In this document: positions 1 through 9,251 of the stretch, in pieces | Position numbering within the stretch: the first letter of the stretch is position 1 | Layout: each line of letters opens with the position of its first letter | From: Paenibacillus paeoniae | GTDB taxonomy: Bacteria > Bacillota > Bacilli > Paenibacillales > Paenibacillaceae | DNA: 64,000 bases | Direction: 5' to 3' | Assembly: GCF_003388735.1 (NCBI RefSeq) | Contig: NZ_QUBQ01000001.1 | Span: 1,302,001 to 1,366,000 of the forward strand | Translations under genes and position numbers: made by a program | The notes under the pieces: model-generated | Databases searched by the model: none | The model's input: the letters and a program-made list of their open reading frames with translations, nothing else | Told to the model about the DNA's origin: nothing

Positions 1-2115
1 TTCGGGGTTGTACGCAAGCGGGGGGCCCGCATGTTCAAGCTGTTGATGGCGAAGCGAAGCGCCATACTGAAGCGGAAGGCTGCGAAAGTAGCTATTGTTG
101 CCGCCCAAGTGCAGCGTAATGACGAGGTCGGTACGATCGAAGATGATGAGGGCTACCAGGCTGCTCCTCCACGGAAAAAGAGATCTCTATTTTTCGCTTG
201 GAAGCAGGAAGGACAGCCGGAAGCCAAAGTCCAGGATCAACACGACGAATGGCAGCTTTCACAGCATGATCGCGAAGAGATGGATGTCAGACCAGCCTGG
301 GAAAGCGAGCTTGCTGGAGAATGGGAACGATCCGGCCAGCATCCGGCAGAGAATCAAATGGATAATAGGGCTGTCAACGATACGACGCCTCCATGGGATG
401 CTCCAGTTCATGAAGACGATTCGCCATTACATACGGAGTTAGAGGCAACCGAACAATCGGATATCCCAGATAGGGAGGAACAAGCGGCTTGGCCTCGTAC
501 AGAGGAGCTAGCGGATCTGCCGGCAGACTCGTTGCCTATAGCCGATTCCTCTGCAGAAGAGGATGCTGAAGGGGGAGAGCTTGTAGAATCCAGCGATCAG
601 CCACAGTTGTCTTCCGAAGCGATTAATGCTGATGGGGATGCAGGGATCTCTGTCCCAAGAAGGCCTATCGGCGGAGAGGAGTCAGCATCCAAGCCATACC
701 GACTGCCTCCATTCACACTGCTTCATAAACCAAGCGGCCTGGCCAAAGGATCGGATGCTACGGATATGTACGATTCCAGGCGGAAGCTTGAAGCTACGCT
801 GGAGAGCTTCGGTGTACGGGCCAAAGTATTGGACGTTGTTCGTGGACCTGCTGTTACCCGCTATGAAGTGCAGCCGGCGACAGGCGTCAAGGTTAGCCGA
901 ATTGTTGGCTTGACGGATGACATTGCTCTTGCGCTGGCTGCCAAGGATGTACGGATGGAAGCGCCTATTCCAGGTAAGTCGGCAATCGGCATCGAGGTTC
1001 CGAATATGGAAGTGTCAGTCGTTACGATGAGAGAAGTGATGGAAACGCCGGCTTTCCATAATTCTGCCTCCAAACTATCTATTGCATTCGGAAGAGATAT
1101 CTCTGGCCAGACGATCGTCGGCAACTTGGCGAAGATGCCCCACTTGCTCGTAGCGGGCGCTACAGGCTCAGGCAAGTCTGTATGTATTAACGGCATCATT
1201 ACAAGCATTTTGTACAAAGCGAATCCTGAAGAAGTGAAGTTTCTGATGATCGACCCCAAGATGGTCGAGCTCAATATATATAACGGCATACCGCATTTGC
1301 TTGCGCCTGTTGTGACGGACCCGCGCAGGGCGTCGCTTGCACTGAAGAAGATCGTTGTGGAGATGGAGAAGCGCTATGAGCTGTTCTCCAAGTCATCTAC
1401 GCGCAATATCGAAGGTTACAACACGCTGATGGGGGACAATCCGGCAGCCGTACTCCCTTATATTGTCGTTATCGTGGACGAGCTTGCGGATTTGATGATG
1501 GTTGCTGCGGGAGATGTTGAGGATTCCATAGCAAGGCTTGCTCAGATGGCGCGCGCAGCCGGTATTCATCTTATCATTGCGACACAGCGTCCGTCGGTCG
1601 ATGTTATTACGGGTGTCATTAAAGCCAATATTCCATCGCGAATTGCGTTTGGCGTTTCCTCGCAGGTGGATTCCAGAACGATTCTGGATATGGCAGGCGC
1701 TGAGAAGCTTCTGGGCAGAGGAGACATGCTGTTCCTGCCTGTCGGCATGTCGAAGCCAATTCGTGTGCAGGGTGCTTTCCTGTCCGATCAAGAGGTTGAA
1801 GCGCTGGTCGCCTTCGCTCGCGATCAAGGCGAAGCCGTCTATAAGGAAGATCTGGTGCCAGAGATTGAAGAGGAGACAGAAGATCCTGATATGATGCTGG
1901 ATGAGCTGTACGATCAGGCCGTCCAAATCGTCGTTGAAGCGAAGCAAGCTTCCGTATCTCTCCTGCAGCGCAGAATGCGTGTAGGGTATACGCGGGCGGC
2001 AAGAATGATTGACCAGATGGAAGCAAGAAGCGTGGTCGGACCCTATGAGGGCAGCAAACCTCGCGAGGTGCTTATGTCGCTGGAGCAATTGCAAGCGAGC
2101 CGCGTCAGCTCATAA
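1..2115 (+). CDS. spoIIIE: DNA translocase FtsK/SpoIIIE, 5' end outside window
   Basis: Hexameric ATP-driven DNA pump that moves chromosome through the division or sporulation septum. The reading frame is open from base 1, so the ATG at 31 is internal and the N-terminal membrane segments lie upstream of the window. Counting from that ATG: an acidic, Gln/Glu-rich low-complexity linker covers about residues 35-215, the alpha/beta motor follows with Walker A GATGSGKS at 376-383 and a Walker B ending in [12 protein letters not shown] near 475, and the C-terminal winged-helix gamma domain ([20 protein letters not shown] region) recognises polar DNA motifs. The order spoIIIE then the ymf genes is that of Bacillus relatives. 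A second FtsK paralogue elsewhere in the genome cannot be excluded, so SpoIIIE versus FtsK naming is by synteny. Confidence 0.95.
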   Translation, partial: FGVVRKRGARMFKLLMAKRSAILKRKAAKVAIVAAQVQRNDEVGTIEDDEGYQAAPPRKKRSLFFAWKQEGQPEAKVQDQHDEWQLSQHDREEMDVRPAWESELAGEWERSGQHPAENQMDNRAVNDTTPPWDAPVHEDDSPLHTELEATEQSDIPDREEQAAWPRTEELADLPADSLPIADSSAEEDAEGGELVESSDQPQLSSEAINADGDAGISVPRRPIGGEESASKPYRLPPFTLLHKPSGLAKGSDATDMYDSRRKLEATLESFGVRAKVLDVVRGPAVTRYEVQPATGVKVSRIVGLTDDIALALAAKDVRMEAPIPGKSAIGIEVPNMEVSVVTMREVMETPAFHNSASKLSIAFGRDISGQTIVGNLAKMPHLLVAGATGSGKSVCINGIITSILYKANPEEVKFLMIDPKMVELNIYNGIPHLLAPVVTDPRRASLALKKIVVEMEKRYELFSKSSTRNIEGYNTLMGDNPAAVLPYIVVIVDELADLMMVAAGDVEDSIARLAQMARAAGIHLIIATQRPSVDVITGVIKANIPSRIAFGVSSQVDSRTILDMAGAEKLLGRGDMLFLPVGMSKPIRVQGAFLSDQEVEALVAFARDQGEAVYKEDLVPEIEEETEDPDMMLDELYDQAVQIVVEAKQASVSLLQRRMRVGYTRAARMIDQMEARSVVGPYEGSKPREVLMSLEQLQASRVSS

Positions 2116-2134
2116 CCGAATCAGATTTTCCATT

Positions 2135-2164
2135 GCATAGAAGCTGGGGAACTTTCTCATACTA
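2135..2164 (+). promoter_or_regulatory. candidate sigma-G promoter of sleB
   Basis: GCATA at 2135-2139, an 18-base spacer, then CATACTA at 2158-2164. This matches the Bacillus sigma-G pattern (GHATR, N18, CATWHTA) exactly. It lies 58 bases upstream of the sleB start, and sleB is a forespore gene in Bacillus. A perfect 7-bp inverted repeat with 4-base loop (2168-2185) follows at the expected transcription start. Confidence 0.7.
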
Positions 2165-2221
2165 GAGTTAGGTAACGCTACCTAAAGCGAACTAACTTGC
2201 AAGAGAAAGGCAGATCCCTAC

Positions 2222-3010
2222 ATGAGAAATCGTTTGTTAGCGGTGACCTTGATCATCGTTCTGCTCGTATGCGGCACCTTCTCCCTATTCAAAGGAAAGA
2301 GTCTCGAATCGGCGGAAACGTTCAGCAATGCGACACTTAAGGTTGGATCAACAGGCCAGGATGTACATGAGCTGCAAGGACGCCTTACATTTCTCGGTTT
2401 CTACAACGGGAAGATAGATGGCGTATTCGGTTCCAAAACCAAAGGTGCGGTAACATGGTTTCAATGGAAATTTGGACTGAAATCGGATGGCCTTGTTGGT
2501 GCAGACACGAAGAAGAAGCTCGTTAACGCCACAAAAGCCTGGAAGCCCGGCGGAACAGCCGGTGGAGGTTCCGGAGGAGCGCCGTCCGGCGGAAGCAGTG
2601 ATGGCGGCGGAGCGGGCTCCGGAAGCAACTTGGCGCCATCCAACAAGCTTGGCCTATCCGAGAATGACATTCAAATTATGGCCAACGCCGTCTATGGCGA
2701 AGCGAGGGGCGAGCCTTATGAAGGTCAGGTGGCGGTGGCTGCCGTTATTCTGAATAGAGTAAAGTCACCAAGCTTCCCTGATAGCGTTTATGGCGTTATT
2801 TTTCAGCCGCGTGCTTTTACGGCAGTGGCTGATGGCCAGATCTACCTTACGCCGAATGCGAGGGCAAGAGATGCGGTCATGGACGCCATCAATGGTTCGG
2901 ATCCCAGCGGAGGCTGTCTCTATTACTTCAATCCCGTTACGGCAACCTCGGCTTGGATATGGACCAGGCCACAGGTGAAGACGATTGGAAAGCATATTTT
3001 CTGTATGTAA
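2222..3010 (+). CDS. sleB: spore cortex-lytic hydrolase, SleB type
   Basis: 262 residues. Residues 5-22 form a signal peptide or membrane anchor; 40-103 are a peptidoglycan-binding domain; 109-143 a Gly/Ser linker; 150-262 the SleB/CwlJ catalytic domain (Hydrolase_2), with the conserved YGEARGEP stretch at 158-165 holding the presumed catalytic Glu. In spore formers such enzymes are lytic transglycosylases that degrade cortex peptidoglycan at germination. The upstream sigma-G promoter match and the domain order favour SleB over a vegetative hydrolase. No ypeB partner lies directly downstream as it does in Bacillus; instead a terminator follows. Start ATG preceded by GAGAAAGG. Confidence 0.88.
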   Translation: MRNRLLAVTLIIVLLVCGTFSLFKGKSLESAETFSNATLKVGSTGQDVHELQGRLTFLGFYNGKIDGVFGSKTKGAVTWFQWKFGLKSDGLVGADTKKKLVNATKAWKPGGTAGGGSGGAPSGGSSDGGGAGSGSNLAPSNKLGLSENDIQIMANAVYGEARGEPYEGQVAVAAVILNRVKSPSFPDSVYGVIFQPRAFTAVADGQIYLTPNARARDAVMDAINGSDPSGGCLYYFNPVTATSAWIWTRPQVKTIGKHIFCM

Positions 3011-3038
3011 ACATGCCGTCAGATACGCCTGGGATAAG

Positions 3039-3083
3039 GGAAGCAGCCGCTTCTGCGTGAGCGCAGAAGCGGTTGCTTCTTCC
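3039..3083 (+). terminator. intrinsic terminator after sleB
   Basis: 17-bp GC-rich inverted repeat (AAGCAGCCGCTTCTGCG and its near-perfect complement) with a 4-base loop. The T-run is short, so termination efficiency is uncertain. Confidence 0.6.
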
Positions 3084-3136
3084 ATTTCCATTAGGTTAAA
3101 ATGGAAAAAACGGCATCTATGAAGGGAGCAAACCGC

Positions 3137-4411
3137 GTGACCTTATTCCAAAGGGGCCAGTTGCAGCGTATCAGGCTGCATGTGCTGCCAACGAAACGAT
3201 TCAAGACGTTTGCGATATCTTTGTTTGCCGGTGTTCCGTTAAGCGAAGATACGGTAACGCCAATTGCTCTCATTCCCTTCGTTCTGCGCCGAGGAACGGC
3301 GGGAACGCCAGAAACCATCGCGTTCCGCGAAAAGCTGGATGATATGTACGGAGCAGGTTTCGGATTCGATGTATATAAACGAGGCGATTCACAGATCGTT
3401 CAATTCCGGATGGATGTCATTAATGAGCAGTTCGTAAGCTCCGAGCAGTCGTTGCTTGCTGCTTCGCTGCAATTTCTGGGAGAAGCATTGACTGACCCCT
3501 GTGTAGAGAACGGCGGTTTCCGCGCCAAATACGTTGAAGCGGAAAAAGCGACGTTAAGAAAAAGACTAGAAGCGATCGTCAATGATAAAATCCGTTATGC
3601 TGCGGAACGCTGTCTGGAGGAGATGTGCGCGAATGAGCCATATAGACTTCATCCGCTCGGCAAGCTGGATGAAATTGATGGCATCAAGCCGGATGCGCTG
3701 TTCCGCCACTATGAAGAATGGCTCGACCGTGCCGCATTGGATTTGTATGTCGTAGGTGACACCTCGCTCGAGGAAGTGACGAAGCTGGTAGGTCAGGCAT
3801 TCAAGCTGAAGACGGGCACACCTGCGAGCTATTCCAAGCCGGATGTCAATCAAGACGTTCAGGAGGTCAAGTACGTCGTGGATGAACTGGATGTCAGTCA
3901 AGGCAAGCTCAATATGGGATTGCGTACGGGCATCGGTTATGACGACAAGCTGTACCCTGCGGCGCTCATGTACAATGGCATCTTAGGCGGATACCCGCAC
4001 TCCAAGCTGTTCATTAATGTGAGGGAGAAGGAAAGCCTGGCCTATTACGCGGCTTCCAGACTGGATGGGCACAAAGGGATTTGTACCATTCAGTCGGGCA
4101 TTGAATTCAACCATTATGAAAAAGCGGTTGCTATCATCAAGCAGCAACTTGAGAGCATGGCTAATGGAGAGCTGTCCGAGCTTGAGATGAATCAGACCAA
4201 AGCGATGATTTCAGGTCATCTCAGAGAGCTTCAGGACTCCGCATATGAGATGTTATCTTATGATTTCAACAGCGTCCTGACTGGTAATGAGAGAACATCG
4301 GCACAGCTGCTGGAGCAAGTTCAGGGTGTTACCGCAGACGATATCGTAGAAGTGGCGAAGCGGGTTCAGCTCGACATCGTCTACTTCCTGCGCGACCGAA
4401 AGGAGGCATAA
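3137..4411 (+). CDS. yfmF: M16-family protease-like protein without active site (YfmF/YmfF)
   Basis: 424 residues from a GTG start, chosen because GAAGGGAGC sits 7-9 bases upstream; an ATG further upstream (3101) has no good ribosome binding site. The fold follows the M16 peptidase family (two roughly 200-residue halves), but the first half lacks the zinc-binding HxxEH. At the corresponding place it reads LRRGTAGTPETIAFREKLDD. It is followed immediately by an M16 protein that has the motif, so the two likely form a live/dead heterodimer as in mitochondrial processing peptidase. Substrate unknown. Confidence 0.88.
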   Translation: MTLFQRGQLQRIRLHVLPTKRFKTFAISLFAGVPLSEDTVTPIALIPFVLRRGTAGTPETIAFREKLDDMYGAGFGFDVYKRGDSQIVQFRMDVINEQFVSSEQSLLAASLQFLGEALTDPCVENGGFRAKYVEAEKATLRKRLEAIVNDKIRYAAERCLEEMCANEPYRLHPLGKLDEIDGIKPDALFRHYEEWLDRAALDLYVVGDTSLEEVTKLVGQAFKLKTGTPASYSKPDVNQDVQEVKYVVDELDVSQGKLNMGLRTGIGYDDKLYPAALMYNGILGGYPHSKLFINVREKESLAYYAASRLDGHKGICTIQSGIEFNHYEKAVAIIKQQLESMANGELSELEMNQTKAMISGHLRELQDSAYEMLSYDFNSVLTGNERTSAQLLEQVQGVTADDIVEVAKRVQLDIVYFLRDRKEA

Positions 4412-4414
4412 GAG

Positions 4415-5707
4415 ATGGAGACGCTGAATTATTCGAAGGTGCAGGAGAAGCTGTACCGCGAAGTGCTGGATAACGGCCTGGAGGTGATCGTCCTGCCGAA
4501 GGAAGGCTTCCAGAAAACGTATGCTACCTTTTCCACCAAATATGGTTCTGTCGATAATCGTTTCTCCGTTGGCAGTGAAGAGCCGATTCGAGTGCCTGAC
4601 GGCATCGCACATTTCTTGGAGCATAAAATGTTCGAAGAGCCGGAGGGCGATATCTTTGCTGTATTCGCTTCACAAGGCGCTTCGGCGAACGCATATACGA
4701 CATTTGATCGGACGGTATATCTCTTTTCGGCGACGGAGCAAATCCATGCCAATTTGGAGACGCTGATCAACTTTGTACAGAAGCCTTATTTTACAGACAC
4801 TAATGTGGATAAGGAAAAGGGCATCATCGAGCAAGAAATCAATATGTATAAGGACAATGCGGATTGGCGTGTATACTTCGGGCTTATTGACGCTTTGTAC
4901 CACAATCACCCCGTACACATCGATATCGCCGGTACGGTTGAGTCCATCTATCAGATTGACAAGGAAACCTTGTACCGTTGTTATGAGACGTTCTACCATC
5001 CGTCCAATATGCTGCTGTTTGTTGTTGGAGGAGTGGATGCGAAGGAAATTTTTGATCTGGTGAAGGCGAACCAGCAAGCGAAAAACGTCCAGCCGCAAGG
5101 TCAGATCGAGCGGTACTTTGATGAAGAACCTGTTCATGTGAAAATCCCGCGCAAAGTGGCACAATTGTCGGTCTCGCTTCCTAAATGCATGCTAGGGTTT
5201 AAGGAGAAGAAAGTGGGCTTGACGGGTGACGACTTGCTTCGCAACGAGGTTACTACAAAGCTGATGCTTGAAGCTTTGCTTGGACCTAGCTCCAAGCTGT
5301 ACCAATCGCTTTATGAGCAAAATTTAATATCCGATTCATTCGGTCATGAATACAACTCCAGCAGCAATTATGCATTTTCCGTTGTTGGGGGCGACACGCC
5401 TGACCCGGACGCGTTAATTGAAGCGTTGCGCTCCGGCATTACGGCTGCTATAGGCCAAGGTATTGAATCATCGGCATTCGAGCGCTCGAAACGCAAAAAA
5501 ATCGGCAGCTATCTTCGTATGTTGAACTCCCCTGAATCCATTGCGGGCGAATTTACCCGTTATCGGTTTCGCGACAGCGATATGTTCGACGTACTCGGTT
5601 TCTATGAGACCTGTACGCTTGAAGAAGTGAACAATCGGCTTCGCGAGCATTTTGATTTTGAGCAATTGGCGGTATCCATTGTGGAGAAGCCGAAAGCTAC
5701 AGTATGA
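4415..5707 (+). CDS. ymfH: M16-family zinc protease (YmfH)
   Basis: 430 residues. Zinc-binding inverted motif HFLEH at residues 66-70, followed about 75 residues later by the EQEINMY glutamate expected to complete the metal site. Starts 4 bases after the stop of the inactive M16 partner with a strong AAAGGAGG; its own stop overlaps the next start. Probably the catalytic subunit of a heterodimeric peptidase. Confidence 0.92.
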   Translation: METLNYSKVQEKLYREVLDNGLEVIVLPKEGFQKTYATFSTKYGSVDNRFSVGSEEPIRVPDGIAHFLEHKMFEEPEGDIFAVFASQGASANAYTTFDRTVYLFSATEQIHANLETLINFVQKPYFTDTNVDKEKGIIEQEINMYKDNADWRVYFGLIDALYHNHPVHIDIAGTVESIYQIDKETLYRCYETFYHPSNMLLFVVGGVDAKEIFDLVKANQQAKNVQPQGQIERYFDEEPVHVKIPRKVAQLSVSLPKCMLGFKEKKVGLTGDDLLRNEVTTKLMLEALLGPSSKLYQSLYEQNLISDSFGHEYNSSSNYAFSVVGGDTPDPDALIEALRSGITAAIGQGIESSAFERSKRKKIGSYLRMLNSPESIAGEFTRYRFRDSDMFDVLGFYETCTLEEVNNRLREHFDFEQLAVSIVEKPKATV

Positions 5708-6450
5708 AGACTTTGCAGGAGACAACGGTATTGATCACCGGGGGGAGCCGGGGCATAGGCGCTGCGATTGCGAAGCGTTTTGCCTCGGAAGGGGTCAATA
5801 TCGTGCTCCATTACTTGGAATCCCATGAAAGTGCCAATGAGACGGCGAGAATGTGCATGGCGCTTGGCGCAAATGTTATGACGATTTCAGCGGACCTGCG
5901 TTCGCGAGATCAGCTGTCGCGTATGCGCGACAAGCTGGAGAGCCACGATATTCGTCCCGATATTCTGGTTAATAATGGCGGCATATCACATTATGGGATG
6001 CTGGCGGATGTGACAGAACAAGAATGGGACGATGTTATGTCCGTCAACTTGAAAGGCATGTTTCTCAGCACACAGTTGTTTATGCCGAATATGATTGCGC
6101 AGCGTTATGGTCGTATTATCAATGTCTCATCTGTATGGGGCATGTCCGGCGCATCATGCGAAGTGTTGTATTCCACGACGAAAGGCGGCATGAACGCGTT
6201 CACGAAGGCGCTGGCCAAGGAGCTTGCGCCATCCGGCGTTACCGTAAATGCGGTTGCACCTGGAGTTGTGGACACGCTGATGATGAGTGGTTTCAATCAA
6301 GAGGAGAAGGATGCTCTTCAACAGGAGATTCCTGCGGGACGCTTCGGATCAGCCGAAGAAATCGCTTCTCTCGTTTATTTCCTTTCATTGCCGGAATCAT
6401 CTTATATTACGGGACAAATCATAAGCCCCAATGGCGGCTGGCATACGTAA
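5704..6450 (+). CDS. ymfI: short-chain dehydrogenase/reductase (YmfI)
   Basis: 248 residues. Classical SDR: NAD(P)-binding TGGSRGIG at 12-19, NNGG at 90-93, catalytic Ser 142/143, Tyr156 and Lys160 (YSTTK). The C-terminal YITGQIISPNGGW resembles 3-oxoacyl-ACP reductases, so it is often labelled FabG-like, but the substrate is not known. It overlaps ymfH by 4 bases (ATGA), indicating translational coupling. Confidence 0.9.
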   Translation: MKTLQETTVLITGGSRGIGAAIAKRFASEGVNIVLHYLESHESANETARMCMALGANVMTISADLRSRDQLSRMRDKLESHDIRPDILVNNGGISHYGMLADVTEQEWDDVMSVNLKGMFLSTQLFMPNMIAQRYGRIINVSSVWGMSGASCEVLYSTTKGGMNAFTKALAKELAPSGVTVNAVAPGVVDTLMMSGFNQEEKDALQQEIPAGRFGSAEEIASLVYFLSLPESSYITGQIISPNGGWHT

Positions 6451-6553
6451 AGGCATCGTCATTATAAATAGCATTGAATAAGTCCATTCTGAAGTGCGCA
6501 CAATAAGGACTGTTGATGATTCTTTTCCAGACCAACTTAGGAGGCGAAGAGCA

Positions 6554-6805
6554 ATGTCAACTGTCCTGACAAATTTCGATACATGGAAACATTTTTTGGC
6601 CGATCGCGTATCGCAAGCGAAGAAGATGGGACTGACTGAAGATACGATCGCCAATCTGGCGTTCGAAATCGGTTCCTTCCTTGACGAAAAAGTCGATCCT
6701 AAAAACGATGAAGAACGTGTATTGAAGGAGCTTTGGGATTTAGGCGACGAAACGGAACGCAAGACGATCGCAAGGCTGATGGTCAGATTCGTCGAGAAAT
6801 CGTAG
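6554..6805 (+). CDS. ymfJ: DUF3243 protein (YmfJ)
   Basis: 83 residues from the ATG at 6554, which has AGGAGG at 6539-6544. The start and length match the small YmfJ family. Mostly helical, with no membrane segment and no recognised catalytic motif. Function unknown. A terminator follows directly. Confidence 0.85.
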   Translation: MSTVLTNFDTWKHFLADRVSQAKKMGLTEDTIANLAFEIGSFLDEKVDPKNDEERVLKELWDLGDETERKTIARLMVRFVEKS

Positions 6806-6821
6806 CACTTATACCGGCCAG

Positions 6822-6853
6822 CAGGAAAGCCTCCATATGCGGAGGCTTTTCTG
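6822..6853 (+). terminator. intrinsic terminator after ymfJ
   Basis: Stem AAAGCCTCC / GGAGGCTTT with a 6-base loop, flanked by further GCAGG/CTGC pairing, ending in TTTT. Confidence 0.8.
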
Positions 6854-6930
6854 CAATGTTTTGTGTCGTTGCAGGATAATGACGAAAATTGTAGAATAGA
6901 TGATTAAGACAAGCTTTATTGTCGAGCGAC

Positions 6931-6959
6931 TTGATTTTTGCCCTTATACTCTTTATTAT
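6931..6959 (+). promoter_or_regulatory. candidate sigma-A promoter of ymfK
   Basis: TTGATT (6931-6936), 17-base spacer, TATTAT (6954-6959). It is the only good match between the ymfJ terminator and ymfK, and would give a leader of only about 15-20 bases before the GTG start. Confidence 0.4.
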
Positions 6960-6982
6960 TCAGGTTTAGGACGGTGACATCG

Positions 6983-7750
6983 GTGGAAACGAAACAATGG
7001 TATATGGAATACAAGATACATAAGAACCGCCCTGGCTTGCTTGGTGACATCGCGTCCTTGCTCGGTATGCTGGAAGTTAACATTATGACGATTAACGGGG
7101 TAGAGGATCGTACGCGAGGCATGCTGCTTCAAACCAATGATGAAGAAAAGATCGAGCTTCTGGGCAAAATGCTGCAGAAGGTGGACAATATTACAGTGAA
7201 CAAGCTTAGAGCCCCTACTATCGTAGATATCTTGGCTGTGCGTCATGGACGCTACATCGAGAGGGATTCCGATGACCGGAAAACCTTTCGTTTTGTAAGG
7301 GACGAGTTAGGCTTGCTGGTTGATTTTCTTGGGGAAGTATTCAAGCGAGAGGGCAATCAAGTGATAGGCTTGCGGGGCATGCCGCGAGTCGGCAAAACGG
7401 AGTCCATCATTGCAGGGAGCGTCTGCTCCAACAAACGTTGGGCTTTCGTATCTTCCACGCTGCTCCGGCAGACCGTGCGAAGCCAATTATCCGAAGAGGA
7501 AATGCAGCCGAACAATATCTTTATTATTGACGGAATCGTAAGCACGATACGTTCGAATGAAAGGCATCATTCGCTCTTGCAGGAGATTATGGCGATGCCG
7601 TCGACGAAAGTAATCGAGCACCCGGACATTTTTGTGAAGGAATCTCATTACGATTACAGTCATTTCGATATTATTATCGAGCTGCGCAATACACCCGATG
7701 AGGAAATTACATACGATTCGTTCACTGCCAACTATTCGGACGATTTCTAA
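6983..7750 (+). CDS. ymfK: DUF3388 protein with ACT-like domain and P-loop-like motif (YmfK)
   Basis: 255 residues from a GTG start with AGGACGG 8 bases upstream. Residues about 7-75 read like an ACT domain (YKIHKNRPGLLGDIASLLG). GMPRVGKT at 132-139 fits the Walker A pattern GxxxxGKT, and IFIIDG further on could serve as Walker B. This suggests a nucleotide-binding protein with a small-molecule sensing domain, but no function has been assigned that I know of. It sits between ymfJ and the RodZ-like gene as in Bacillus. Confidence 0.85.
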   Translation: METKQWYMEYKIHKNRPGLLGDIASLLGMLEVNIMTINGVEDRTRGMLLQTNDEEKIELLGKMLQKVDNITVNKLRAPTIVDILAVRHGRYIERDSDDRKTFRFVRDELGLLVDFLGEVFKREGNQVIGLRGMPRVGKTESIIAGSVCSNKRWAFVSSTLLRQTVRSQLSEEEMQPNNIFIIDGIVSTIRSNERHHSLLQEIMAMPSTKVIEHPDIFVKESHYDYSHFDIIIELRNTPDEEITYDSFTANYSDDF

Positions 7751-7773
7751 TCTAATCGGAAGGAGGCATAACT

Positions 7774-8694
7774 ATGTCTGAACTTGGCGCATTGCTACGC
7801 AAGGCGAGAGATGAAAAGGGCTTGTCTCTTGATGATATTCAAGAGTTGACCAAAATTAGAAAACGATATTTGGAAGCGATCGAATCGGGCGATTACAGCG
7901 TATTGCCGGGCACTTTTTACGTGCGCGCATTCGTGAAAAACTATTCAGAGGCCGTCGGACTCGACCCGGATGAGGTGCTCAGGCTTTATCAGCATGAAGT
8001 GCCGGCACCAGCTGTAGAGACGACAACAGAGCCTATTCCGGTACGCAAGCCGCGAAAGGTAAAGTCGCATGCATCCGAACGGTTAGGGAAAATTGGCTTT
8101 AATTTGGTGATGTGGTTATTTCTTATTCTGATCATTGTAGTGGTCTGGTATTTTGTCATAAACAAGAAAGACGAATCGCCTGGCAAAGCCGACAACACTC
8201 CCATTACCACTAGCTCAAGCACGCCGGATCCAACCACAACGACTAGCGCGCCGCCTGCCTCGCCAACGCCTCCGCCGCCTGCGAAGGAGCCGACAACGGT
8301 TACTTTCAACAGCAAAGTAGGAAATGTCGATATGTATGATATCGGTCCCGCGGGCGTCATTCATAAGGTCGAGCTTAAAATTAAGGGCGGACGCAACTGG
8401 GTTGGCGTTCAAGAAGTCAGCAAATCGGGGAAAAAGCTGTATTATACGAATGCTGAAGACGGTGAGGTCTTGACATTTGACCTAACGACAAGGCTATATA
8501 TTAATGTAGGGCGCGCCGACTTTACGGAAGTATGGGTCGATGGTGTACTTGTTCCGGACGGGGATCGTTCAAGCTCCAAGCAGCTGCTCATAAATCCATT
8601 GAAAGCAGATGATGCCGAAGGGACGACAGCAGGCGGCACAACGGGCGAAGGAGAAGGTCAGGGAGAAGCACAGAATTCGCTTACGAGCGAATAG
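7774..8694 (+). CDS. ymfM: RodZ-like cell-shape protein (YmfM)
   Basis: 306 residues. An N-terminal helix-turn-helix of the RodZ type (1-73) is followed by a basic juxtamembrane stretch, one transmembrane helix (about 108-129), a Thr/Pro-rich extracytoplasmic linker (142-174) and a C-terminal beta-rich domain (about 175-275, DUF4115-like) ending in a Gly-rich tail. In RodZ the cytoplasmic HTH contacts MreB filaments; the same role is inferred here. AAGGAGG precedes the ATG. Confidence 0.88.
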   Translation: MSELGALLRKARDEKGLSLDDIQELTKIRKRYLEAIESGDYSVLPGTFYVRAFVKNYSEAVGLDPDEVLRLYQHEVPAPAVETTTEPIPVRKPRKVKSHASERLGKIGFNLVMWLFLILIIVVVWYFVINKKDESPGKADNTPITTSSSTPDPTTTTSAPPASPTPPPPAKEPTTVTFNSKVGNVDMYDIGPAGVIHKVELKIKGGRNWVGVQEVSKSGKKLYYTNAEDGEVLTFDLTTRLYINVGRADFTEVWVDGVLVPDGDRSSSKQLLINPLKADDAEGTTAGGTTGEGEGQGEAQNSLTSE

Positions 8695-8730
8695 ACCCGG
8701 CCTGTATTACATAGCAAAGGGGAGAATGTA

Positions 8731-9222
8731 ATGAGTTCAGAAAGCTCGTTCGATATTGTTTCAAAGGTGGATATGCAAGAGTTGTCTAATGCGATTACGC
8801 AAGCGGAGCGAGAGATCGAGACGCGATTCGACTTCAAGGGCAGCAAAAGCAGCATTGCGCTGGAGAAAGACGAGCTGGTCGTAGGTTCGGACGATGAATA
8901 TAAGTTGAAAAGCGTGATCGACATTCTGCAATCCAAAATGATCAAACGCGGAGTTCCGATAAAAAATATGGATTACGGGAAACTCGAAGGCGCGTCTGGC
9001 GGCACGGTCAAGCAGCGCATTAAGCTCAGACAAGGGATTGAGCAGGATATATCCAAACAAATCAACATACTGATTCGCGATTCCAAGCTTAAAGTGAAAA
9101 GCCAGATTCAAGGCGATCAAATTCGTGTAACTGGAAAAAGCCGTGACGATCTGCAAGCAGTTATGGCCTTGCTAAGAGGTGCTGATCTGCCCGTAGAGCT
9201 TCAATTTACGAATTACCGCTAA
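8731..9222 (+). CDS. yajQ: YajQ-family nucleotide-binding protein
   Basis: 163 residues, the usual family length. The start [14 protein letters not shown], the FDFKGSKSS stretch and the end [11 protein letters not shown] are hallmark YajQ (DUF520) features. Members bind nucleotides, and a Xanthomonas homologue binds cyclic di-GMP; whether this one does is unknown. GGGGAGAATG precedes the ATG. Confidence 0.93.
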   Translation: MSSESSFDIVSKVDMQELSNAITQAEREIETRFDFKGSKSSIALEKDELVVGSDDEYKLKSVIDILQSKMIKRGVPIKNMDYGKLEGASGGTVKQRIKLRQGIEQDISKQINILIRDSKLKVKSQIQGDQIRVTGKSRDDLQAVMALLRGADLPVELQFTNYR

Positions 9223-9251
9223 AGCGTTTGGAAGGGATTGGCGATAGACAA

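Noticed and set aside
861..1289. long opposite-strand frames inside spoIIIE and many other genes
   Set aside because: These are shadows of well-supported genes, with no binding sites or recognisable domains.
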